NCBI GenBank assembly: GCA_026182355.1 | Contig: JAPFBL010000003.1 | Location: 2,877,001-2,941,000 of the forward strand | DNA from: Hermatobates lingyangjiaoensis | Lineage: Eukaryota > Arthropoda > Insecta > Hemiptera > Hermatobatidae | Direction: 5' to 3' | DNA length: 64,000 nucleotides | Part shown: piece after piece, positions 25,601 to 37,600 of the stretch | Layout of the letters: each line of letters begins with the position of its first letter | Position numbering within the stretch: position 1 is the first letter of the stretch | Translations under genes and position numbers: made by a program | Notes under the pieces: generated by a model | Database searches by the model: none | The model's input: only the letters and a program-made list of their open reading frames with translations | What the model was told of the DNA's origin: nothing

Positions 25601-28600
25601 TCCAAGTGATACTATGAAGCTCTTAGTCATTTTTCAGATTTTTTACTGTAATTTAGACGCTAATTTGTATTTTACGTGCATATTGTGAAATCTTGTTATA
25701 TAGAACAGTATTACATAGAACAAAGTAATTTGTTATATTAATTATAATTTAATTTCAACAATGGTTGCATGTAATTATTGTAATAAAGTTCAATTGTCTT
25801 TTAAAAATGAAATATAGTTACCGTCACTTATGATTGAATTGTAAGAAGGTGTGAGCAGTGATGAAGTGTAAGGGCCTATTGAAAGTATACAGGGTAGCTC
25901 TGGCGGAGCTAACAATGACTAGGGCACTTGCCGTTTGGTCAATACGAAATTATTTCTAGCCAATGCTTTTGAGTGTTTGAGTGTTCTTGATAGCTTGACA
26001 CTGACCGACTGGTTATTCTCCTGCTGGTCGTATTCATCTACTCCTAGTTTCTCTTAATGTCTTCGATATCATAATTAATATACCAGGTGCATTTGAGTCG
26101 ATTATAGAAACCTCTTGAAGTAGTATTTATAATTCGGTCACACCAGACCTTTGTCATTCTGATTCTCAAGAACATTACATGATAGTAGATCTGACGCAAT
26201 GATAGCATACCTATCTCTCGCCAAGCCGTGCGGTATATCTCTCTGTATCGCTACATCGACAACTACAGACCTTGATCAAAATCAATTTGAGAACTACACA
26301 CTTACAAAAAAGGAAGATAACATCTATCAATGTTATGTATTTATTTCTTATAACTACATGTGATATTATAGTTCTAAGAATATAAATGATGATGCTATTT
26401 TTATGAAATTAATCCAGGCTATAATCACCTTTTGCAACTGTGTTGTTTGATTTCATAAGTTGTTTCATAAGTAAGATGTAATTGCTACGATGAGTTTGAG
26501 ATTACATATGACTTTGTACAATGGTAAAACATTTAGTTTTCAATCTTCCAATTATTGAGTAAAGATCAAAATTACAAGTTACTCGTATCTTATTAACAAA
26601 ACAATGATTACATGTTGAATTTGAATAATGATAAAGGGAATGATGATTTGTGAGAGTAGATTGTTTTGTCAAACAAGTCTGTTATCTGCTTCAACACCCA
26701 CACTTATTAGCTTTTGTCTTTAGAGCTGGTTAGGAGTAGACAGTCAAACTCATTTTTTAATTGACACCCATATTAGTTTTGAAGGGTCGGGTGTTAATTT
26801 GACATCGAGAGGGTTAAATGTTGTCTTACGTAAGTTTGTTTTTCGAGTAAGGATGCATAAGAAAAAGGACTTTAAGACTCTATGAGGGATGGTCTTTGCA
26901 ATAATTTATATACACGTATTTTTGGTTTTTATCTCCTATATAATTATTTTTTTCTTTAGAGTTGTGACCAAGATTTGAACCTTAAATTTAAATAATATTA
27001 AAAATTTAGTTAATTTGATTTGGAAGTTTTTCCGATGTACTTTGATTGCTGAGTGCGCATGAGTGTTATATTACTGTGGCCCACGGCAGCTACGCCACTG
27101 AACTGTTTTTACATAAATTTAAATTTTTATAAGATACTGAAATTCATTTTGGCTTGAGTACTTACAGGATTTGATTAATTACATACAATATAAATGTTTT
27201 GATTAAATATTCTAATTGAATAATATTGCATGCTATATATTACCAGACCCATGGTTTATCTTTCTTACAGTGCTTTTTTCTCTGTTTCACTATTCCCTGG
27301 ACATGGACACTGGTGGTGCTTACGAAAGTTTTCAACTCTTTATCTTTTTGACTACCTACTCTTCTTTCAGTGCCTTGCTCCTTCCTCTCTCAGTATCTTA
27401 TATACTCCTCCTTCAACTCTTCTTTCATTCCTCCCTTTTCCTAACCTTCCTACTTGGCAGGCAACTTACTGGTGCTTTGTAATGCACTTTTTCTCATCTC
27501 CACTTGAAGGATTACAAATTTCTATTTAGAAATATAATTTAAATCAAACAATATATAAAAATATCAACTGCCTTATAGGATAGAACAAAATTATTCGGGA
27601 AGCAATCAGCTTGCTCAAATGAAGGATTTATAATCCATCATTTTTATTAAAAACATAATATGCATGACCAGAAATATATTGAAAAAATGAATTTCTTATT
27701 AAGTGGTTATGATGGGGCTATTATATTTTAAATTTACCAAACGTAAAATACACGATATTAAACGTGATAACAAATCATGATATACAATTACGATATCGCA
27801 ATGGTATTAGGAATGACATTAACCCTTCAGCGTATAACGTGATGACGGACTGCAAAGTTTTTTACAGGTTATTCAATACAACCTTCCGGTCGAGTAAAGA
27901 ATAAGAAACAAACATTTTGTATTATGGTGATGATACAGAAAGAGTGGCTTACGTTGACAGTGTCTCACCAATAGGGCTAGAGCAGTGTTTCTTAAACTTT
28001 TATACTTCAGGGCGCACCTATGAAACCAAACCAAAACTTTGGGGTGCATCACTGATTTTAATATAGAAAATTTAGTCCTGAGATTGATAACAGGAAAATG
28101 ATTGGAAATTAAAATGTATAGTTTTCTTTTAAGTAAAAGAAAGAAAGAGAGAGTGACAGGGAGGGCTAGTAAAAATGATTTAAATCCCCGAGTAAAGGCA
28201 AAGAGTATTATTTATTGTTGCTTAAAGATTAAAGAAATTTACCTTCCAGTTCAAAATATGAAGTGGCCGAGACCTGATTCAGACTTGAAAACCACATACT
28301 TGGTGTTTTCTCAAATAAATTAAAATCATGCAAAAACTAAAATATAAATCTGTTATATAAACTTAATCTTCAATTATCTTGGGGCGCACCTGGCTACCTT
28401 CCAGGGCGCACCGTGTGAGAAGCACTGCAATAGAGTGTAAGACGTGAAGTTACGTGTCTTAGTAGACAAATTTAGAATACATTAGCAAGACTATTCAATG
28501 CCAAGTATATTCAAAATGAAAGTTCATTTCTAATTTTTTTCAAAATATTTCATCTCATTTTGTCATACGATTATGAAGCTACTTGATTTAGGGAAGTTCT

Positions 28601-31600
28601 TGAGTTATTTAAATTCCAAAACAAATTTGTGACAACAGCTAACTGTAGGTACACTAGAGGTAGTCCAAGAGAGTTATTAATGTATTAATTTGTCCCTTAC
28701 TGCAAAGCTCATGTGTTTTTAAGTAAATTTTTGTTGTAAACACAACATTTATGCTAATTCTAAAAAGTCATTATCGCCATTAAGTATAAATTAGGAAAAA
28801 GTCGTTTCCAATGTATGTAAGTTTGGCCACACTCGTCATGTGATATTTGATAAGAAGATTAATTACGACTGAACAGCCAATATAGCCTTCAGTGCAAAAC
28901 TTGATAAAATATTTGGATATTTCAATGGAAGATAAAATTCGGTGTATGATTTTCCCAGTCTTAACCTCCTCCTTGTAATATATTAATTATCAATGTAAAA
29001 TGTATTTATTCCTTTCATACATTTCCTATATTTTTTGTATGAAGAAGGTTTTGAATAAATAAATAACTGAATAACATTGACTTTAGAAATGTCACTTAAC
29101 CTGAAAGCCGATCGATTCAACAATTTTGTATTTAATCAAATACAGTTAGCAGTGCTATTTAATTTAAAAAAAAAAAATATTCATAATGATATATTAATTT
29201 TTTCATTCTTTATCACTGAAATGGACACAATTTTCACTGCAGTCACTAATTTTAAAATTTCGTGACTCTGAAAGGTTTCGTCGTATATTAATACAATAAG
29301 AAACATTTCAAATAGTAAGTTAAAGGCGCAAAAAGAAAAAAAAAACATTTTTTTATTAATACTTCAACTTTCATTAAAATATCCATAAAAAATATTTATT
29401 GAAAAATTAATTAATCCATTTATAAATTAATTTATATGCATTAACTCAATTATTTCATATCCACTAACACTTTGTGCTAATATTGTAAATAACCAAACTT
29501 TAGTCGATCAGGTTCAAACAGATTGCTGACCATCTTTACTATTGCCTAATATTTATTGTTGCCTATGTACCTTAGATATAAAAGTGGTTAATTTCTTAAA
29601 TTATTTATTATAAAAAAATATTATCATCTATAATTTATTAAATGAATTTCATTCAGATCACGATGATCTGAAGTGTCGCCTTTACTGTTACTTACTGTAT
29701 ACGGTATTACAATTTGTGTTACAGTGAATTACTACATGACGGTATCTTTAAAATGCATATGTATTTAGTTGCTTTCTGGTTAAAGACAGATTTTAAAACG
29801 AAATTTGAAGAAATTTGTAATCCTTATTTTATAATTTATCAAACAACGCTAGTTAGCTTTTATATTATCACTGCTGCTTCTTCTTTGCTTCCCTATATTA
29901 TTACTTTGTGTATATATTTATATTTACAAAATTAAAAAAACAACCACAATGTTAGAGGAAAAATGAAAAAGATATTTCAATACTATTTGAAGTTGGCCGC
30001 TGGGATATCAATTCTTTGATGAACTATCTCAAAAGACCTTAGAAATATTTTTTTCCTTTAATAATTGCAATATTTTATCAATGCAGGTTTTCAAGTATTT
30101 ATGATAGCATACATGTCCCAACAATAGCCACAACATTAAAGGATAAAGAAAAAGTTTCCACTGCTTTTCCAAGTACTTTGTCAAGGGGACTCAACTTATT
30201 TCATTTGCAAACGCGAACTTCTTTTGGGGATTACGAGAATATCGTAAGAAAAAAAAATGATTTCAAAGGCCTTTTGAGCTTAAGAAATGTAAACAATTAC
30301 CGATGATTGTGTATAAGCTACCAAAATAACTGGTAAATGTAGGAAATCAGTGCTTTCAAAGGTTTTGAGGCAATTTGTATTCAATTACTAACCGTCTTAG
30401 GTCGAAGTGAGAAATAATAAATAGATTCTTTAGCAAAATTTCTGAGATACTATATATCACATCTTCGTATTCATGGTTAAAATAAACAATTACCGTATTA
30501 CAAATAATGTTTATTATGAGATCAAATTAATATATATATACTATATTTATCAAATGAAATTTTTCTTATCACTTGTATTCAGATGAACTTTTATTATTAT
30601 AAAATTTTTATTATATATTATTATTTGAATTGAATGACTGGAATTTATATTGAACATATAATGTTCCTCTGTTCCCCTTCTATTACCATAGACTCTCCCC
30701 CTCTCCCTCCCTCTGTCTAATGCGAGTCAGTAATGCAGATAGCGTTGTTTTAGAAAAGTTACCTGTTTATTCCCACATTAACCAAACTCTTACCACATTT
30801 ACCCAAGCTTATCAGAAATTGTCATCAATTCTCGATAAATGTAAACTAAGAGAGAGGAAGTAATATTTCCTAAATTTACCAAAATTGTAGGTACATGTAC
30901 ACAATCGTCGGCATTAAATATTTATTCTTGTCTTAATAATACTCAGTTTAAAATATTTTATATAAATTATCATAAAGTGAATCTTAACTCACATAACCAT
31001 TTTTCTTTCACACCAAAAAGAATGTAATTTTACAATTTCTTGAAGTTTTTTTTTTGTTTTATATGAAGTTAATAAATTCTTATATATTAACAATGGAATA
31101 GATATTATTAAAACATCTATTATTAATTTTTAATTATCTCAATATTTTAAATTTATTTGTTTTATTCTGTACTACTATATTTTTTAATTGATGTGCAAAA
31201 AAATATGAGCTATGAATTTAACTGAAACACACTCAGAGGCATTTAAGATTTCTAATACGAAACAAATCGTAAAAATATATGAGTATGTATTACTAAGGTA
31301 ATGTCAACATTATAGCATTATGCGTTGTAATGTAAATAGGTTCATTTTGTTATAATTTAACGAGTTTGTGTTTTCCTGATCATTTTGAATGTACTTTTCA
31401 ATTTTCAATACATGCAATTATAAATGTATAATTTATAATAATTATTTCGCATTATCTGAGTAATCTTTGTATTCAGATCGTTTGCTCTTAAATATTCCAG
31501 AGCAGCTTTTATATTAAGTTCTGTGTTGTCAGTTCTTGAAGCATACATTAAAAGATAGCTTTTATTATTGGTTATTTAGTGACACCTTCTCCAAGAAAGA

Positions 31601-34600
31601 AACGCAACAACTCGACCCCAATAAAGAAGACTTCGGAGAAGAAGGACATCCTTCAGCAGCTGGTGTCTCCTGGCTTGGCCAGGCAGGTCAGCAGTGAGGC
31701 CATCGCCTTGTCATCAGTCTCGAGGCTCAGTGTCGACATTCCCTGTCTTGGCAACAACTCCATGACCACTGCTGAGACTTCATTTGTAAATGGTAATTTG
31801 TTTATTCTTTTCAGCCCGACTATTAGTATTTTGCAACTATCTACTAAAAAAACTTTTCTCCTATACTCAGAGACCTGTTTGGGCAAAGCAGTCAAGGAGT
31901 GCCTGATGGCCTAACCCGACCTACAAAATTGAAATATGAAATAAAACCAGAAATAAGAATGTAATATAACAGTGAATTATTTGTTTTCTTATTTTTTCTT
32001 ATAGGTGATGTACAATTACAGTACAACAGTTAAGTGTTATAATTCTTACTATAAAATAATATAAATGGGTAACATATTCTTTTCCAAACATACATACTAA
32101 AATAAATTGTATTAGGTTCAAATCAAACTTCTTAATAATTTAATTATAACTTAATTTAATTATAATTAAATTTTATAATATTAATTATAATTAATTTAAT
32201 TATAATTTAATTCAAACTCACAAATTTTTATGTTACTTTTTTTGTTTAAAACCTTTTTCATGGACAGAAGTAGGAATTTGTTGAATTAGAAAAACTATGA
32301 ACCTTTTACATTACTTTAGAGCTAACAATATTAACAATACTAAACCTTCCATTGAACTGTTTAACATTGAATTGTTTAACCATTCGCAGTTTTATGGAAG
32401 ATTTAGTACTTTTAACATCATTAGTTCTAAAGGCAATGTAAAAGTTCATAGATTACCTTTTCAGTAAATTCTTTATTCCTCCAATTGAAAAGGTTTTAAA
32501 CAAAAAAACAAAAGTCCGAATTTGATACTTTGATTTAAACCTCAAAAAGGACTGAGTTCCGACTTATTTTAGCACTCTTCTACTAGTTGAATACTATTAA
32601 ATACTTAGTACTATTTTAGTACGGTTAAAATGTATATATATCCAAAGAAAATATAAATCTAAAGAAAAAACAGATAAAATAAATAAAAACTCAATTTGAT
32701 ATTTGGACCAATCGTCGTCACAGGATAAAAGATGTGACCCGCTTTAAGAGCGAAAGCACAATAAAAAACCTCTTCGTCGTAGTCACACTACTTATCCACC
32801 TCTAACCACCTCTTCGTCGTAGTGACACTGAAACTGCTGTCAAAATGAGGAGAGAGGCGCAAGAAGTATTATTTATATTACCATCTAAATAATAATTAAA
32901 ATAATAAAAAATTAATGAGTTAACAAACAATAAATAAAAATAAATAGATAATAAATAAAAAATTATAGGTTTATTCAAGTATACCATTGTATTTTAAAAC
33001 AAGATGAGAACTTCATTAGAAGCTCTTTCAAGTGACATGTTTACTGTAACGGAAAACAATTATACTGAGAAAAGCTCGTTAGAACTATAATTGTGATAAC
33101 TTGCATGATGGTCGATAAACAAGCTGACAGCTTGCTGTGGTTGTCAAACTCACTGAGACACGGTAAATACTGTCAGTGGTGGTAAATGAAGAGTTACTAT
33201 TAATATCGTAATAGTAAGGATTTGAAGAAGCGTTTTATAAACTATCTCGGTGTTAATGAGGCTAACGTAAGTCAGAATTAAAAAATGTAATATTTTTCAA
33301 CGCAAATTAGCAGAATTGAAAATTTTAACATTCTATGCACTTCATTCAAGAGATTCTTACAATGTAGGATTATTTTAAAATTTCTATTTACAGTTTTGAA
33401 TCTACTATTAAGTGATGAGATGACCAGAATAGAAAGTGCCTACCGGGTACTGAGCAGCGCTTGCCGAGGAACGGTTTTCACCTTTCCTTTAACGCCCTGT
33501 CCTGATTCAGGAAGAAAAACTACATTTTAAAAAACTGCTCTCAATCTATAGAGAAGTAGTCATCGATAGGTTAAATTATAAACTGATAGATTACAGTAGT
33601 TTTCATTTTGGTTTGACGTATCGAGGATGTTTGTTTCCAGGTCGACCTCTTGATTCCAAACTCGAGAAGAAGGTGACATTTGCTCGACTTCTTGACAGAG
33701 TTTCTACAGAGATTTCTTCAGGATCAGAAGTTGAGAACTATAACTCTTCAACACTGAAAATTGGCCATCCAGTGAAAGAATCGAGATCGTCGTCTGAACT
33801 ACATCTCAACACTGGTAGGAAGAGGTCGTGCATGTTGCTCTGAACGGCTTGTTGTTGCCACGGTGTGTATTCTATGTCTTGCCTACCCTCTGTCTCTTGT
33901 CTAATCCCTTAACAGCTTACTTTTTGCATGTGATTCTGTCACCACATAACATATAAACCACGCACTTAACGTTCAAAAACCCTTTCATTCGTCAGAATAA
34001 TCTTGCTTTTCGAACTAATAACTTCAAGCCTACACATTACAATCTCAATGATTTATAAAATACACTTCTTATTTGACAACTAAACTTTCAAATTAAGATA
34101 AACTACTTTCTATAATACTTACTTAATTAAAATAAAGTAATATATTATTGCTTGAAATATTCTGACTTATATTTTTGAGAGTTTCAGAGTTTGCTGCTCT
34201 GATTTCGTTCATGCTGAAATTAATAATATTGTTACAATTGTGTATAATGAAAATTCCACCTCACTTCAGGCAATCTATTGACAAAGCTTTAAAACAGGGA
34301 TCCTCAACCTTTTTTACATCGCGACCCATTTTTGACGCCAAAATTTATTCGCGACCCTTTAGTGAGAACAAAAATAAAATTATCAACAAATAAAAAAGGG
34401 AAAATTAAAATAAATTTGATCAATAGTAACTTAAATGAGATTGCTGTGCCGAATTAATAATAAATTAATTATTTATTTAGTTTAGTCCTTCATTTTCCAT
34501 TTAAAAATAAACAATTTCAAACATTTCGTGATCGCTTGGGAGTCGCGACCCACCGGTTGAAGACCCTTGCTTTAAAAGGTTTTTAACGAAATGTTTTCCA

Positions 34601-37600
34601 ATTCGGTAACTGATACTTTTATTGCTTTTGTCATTTTATGAATCTACCTATTTCCTAGACTTACTCATTGTATGCTTTTCCTAATGTTGAAAGAGCATAA
34701 ATTATGATCATTAAAAATTCCCTTATAGAACTGGAATGTAATGGTATTTATAAAATTCTATGTAAATGTTATCATAAAATAAATACAAATCCGACAAGTA
34801 GACGATTGAAATTGAGTATCGTAAGAATATTTAGTGTACAGTTAAACTAAGAAGTGCTTTGCTTTTTCATATAAGTCATGAAAATGACGGTATAAATTAA
34901 ACAGATGCTAAAATGATCGCGTATAAAAAATTGATATTGTAAACAAATATCAAGTCTTTATTAATTCAATTAAAGGCCCAAATATTACGGAATTTAGTAA
35001 TTGTTTTTTCAAATTACCAGGGTTAACAGCAATAGCAGACAATGCATTAGGTATTCATTTGTGAACTCCGTTGTTTACCCTGACTTTTCCGATCTTAAAA
35101 ATTTAATTAAAAATACATATTAAATCAAACATACGATATAACTAATATAATATCTATTAGTTATTATCGTATTAGTTATATCGTATAAATAACTAATATA
35201 CTTTATAAATATAACATACGTATTATTAAGGAAGAGTACGACTCAATTTCTGAATTATCTCTGACACTAGTTTATAAGAGTTCTCAAAAGTTTGGCAGCT
35301 CGGTATGAAGTGCATGTCAAATGTTTGTGTGTTAATATAGAGGGCTTCTATAATGTGGAGGTGGCTTGTATTTCTTTCTGTTTATAGAATTTTGGTTTCA
35401 TTTACCAGAATATTCCTTGTAAGGGGAAGTGTTATGACTCTTACATACTTATTATGTCTCTTGCATGCTTCGACAGTCAGACGCCTCGACAGTCTAGTAG
35501 TAGTCAGTCCGATGTACCGTGAGGGCTGGGTTCACATACCACTGTAGTGCACGTATACTGGTACACAAGGTGATTTATTTGTAGGATCGAGGGATCATCA
35601 CGAGGGTGGTTTCTCAGTACCAGACTGTGAGCATTTTGTTTTGATAAAAAACTCTGTGCTTGAGTTTTGCATTTTCATTAGTATTAGTAACATTGTTATA
35701 GATGATAATTCTCCTTAATGACTACTTATCTTGTGTATATTTATTGTGATAAACCCCCTATAGTATATATGTCCTGCTCTTGGGCAGGGGCCTACTTTTT
35801 CATTTGGCTCCAAATACCATTTGTTCAGGAGTTTGTTGATTATCGCAGTTACTTCTTTATTTGAAAAGCCCTCGAATTTGAAAATACTTCCCTTCAACAA
35901 TACTTTCAGAACTGAAGAATTAAGAATCCTCAGTACAAACAACAATGTAACTTCAAATTCTACAAACCAATAACTCGAAGGAGTCTCTATGTGAAGAAGT
36001 AGTAGTCCAGTGTCAATACTTATTAATAAAGAGGGACTGTGTAACCACTATCCCTATTGGCATTAAGACAAAGGATCTTTACATAGGAAACTTCCAAGAG
36101 ATTCAAGAAAAGTAAAAATTAATATCAGCGTATACACCAGAAATAACCAACCCTCAACAACCACAAAAAACAGAAACGGAAAGGAGATTCATGTTTTCTG
36201 CCAATATCCTGATCTCAAAGAGCGACTGTGCAACCTCTATACCTATTGGCGGAATAACAGAGGCTTCCCTGGGTAGCGAATAACTCGGACCTTCTAACAG
36301 CCGTACACTTGGACCTACAAAATATTCCATTCCTATTGGTCACCATCTGAATTAATATACAATATACAATAATGTATATAAATATATAAATTAATAATCA
36401 ACAATAACTCTTGATATAATATATGAATTAAACACCACAATAAACAAATATATATTAATTACAATGCTCTAAGGTCTTTCGTTACATCATCAGAGAGCTA
36501 AATGAACGAAACAAAAAATATAATAACAAGTTAACCTGGTTGATTGAAGTCTCTTGACAGATTGAAGTCAACCAGGATAACTTGTTATTATATTTTTTGT
36601 TTAGTTCATTTAGCTCTCTGATGATATTGTAACGAAAGGCCTTAGAGCATTTTAATTAATATATATTTGTTTATTGTGGTGTTTAATTCATATATATATA
36701 TATATATATATATTATCAATGAACAAACTACAATATGAAATCGGAAAACAAGACTAAGATCTTTCAACGGTAACAAGCGGTCTTCGTCAGAGTCAAAAAC
36801 CCAACTTGACTCTGACTTATAATAACATATAATAAATATATATTAATACAATGCTATTCTTCACAGTGAGGCCAATGTCCAGTAACAGTATTTGTTTTCC
36901 TGAGGGAGTGCGAGCCCTTATCCTTTCCTGGCAGGCCGGCAGCGGTTTCATCATGATGTGACCAGTCTCAACAAGATAGCAGTGGCAGTCTTATGGCTTT
37001 TTTCAGGACCGACCGGAAAACTCGAAGTGGAAAAGTCGACATCGCACGGCAACTGTTCATTTTTGAGGGTATGCGAGCCCTTATACTATTTGCTGTGTCG
37101 GCGGAGATACTCCATGGAAGAAAGAACCGCTGTACATGACTTCAATAAGATCTAGAAGCCTTCAACTTGAAAAAATGATCAAGCTTATTTGGTCCTTGCA
37201 TCAACAACAGGTTTTCAGATAAAATCCAATATTATATATATAATATATATATATATATATATTGAAATCTGGATAAGTGGTCTGGATCTGATATATGACC
37301 AAATGGAGCTGCTTCTTGAACCAAATGACTTGCTCGTTTTTTTACTGTGTTGTGTAAGGGGTCCTTGAAGTTCTATTGTTTTCAGCTCTAATGAAAGAGC
37401 CACGTACTTAGAGCATCTCTTCTATGAAGTCAGCTCTATCAATATGACGAATATTAGGAGGGCTCACACTCCCTCAGAAAACAAACTGTTGCCATGTGAT
37501 GTCATCTTCTTTGCTTGGAGGTCTCTCGGTCCGATCTTGATTAGTGATATATTCTTATAACTGTGGTTCTGTTACCACTGGTTTCCAAACAATGAAGCTG

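Larger units (their letters stand above)
25452..31579 (+). other. Intron 9
   Basis: A 6.1 kb intron with a decayed family D core (25563-25602) and a hAT-type MITE (27983-28427). No further exon could be supported. Confidence 0.75.
31793..33640 (+). other. Intron 10
   Basis: Contains a decayed family A inverted pair (32243-32520), a family G core (32690-32730) and a small direct duplication (CCTCTTCGTCGTAGT near 32769 and 32811). Confidence 0.8.
36421..36693. mobile_element. Inverted-repeat element, family C
   Basis: Arms of about 126 bases (36421-36546 and 36568-36693) are nearly perfect complements around a short centre. Each arm ends with a tail of ‘aataaacaaatatatatta’ type and abuts AT repeats. 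Confidence 0.82.

Noticed and set aside
27216..27529. Two overlapping hydrophobic reading frames
   Set aside because: Pyrimidine-rich low complexity gives Leu/Phe/Ser runs in any frame; no splice context.
10629..31579. Extra internal exons in the long introns
   Set aside because: Other GT–AG pairs exist, but none gave a GC-rich open segment with phase matching both neighbours.
32769..32832. Duplicated CCTCTTCGTCGTAGT as a CRISPR-like or regulatory repeat
   Set aside because: Only two copies in eukaryotic intron DNA; a simple local duplication.
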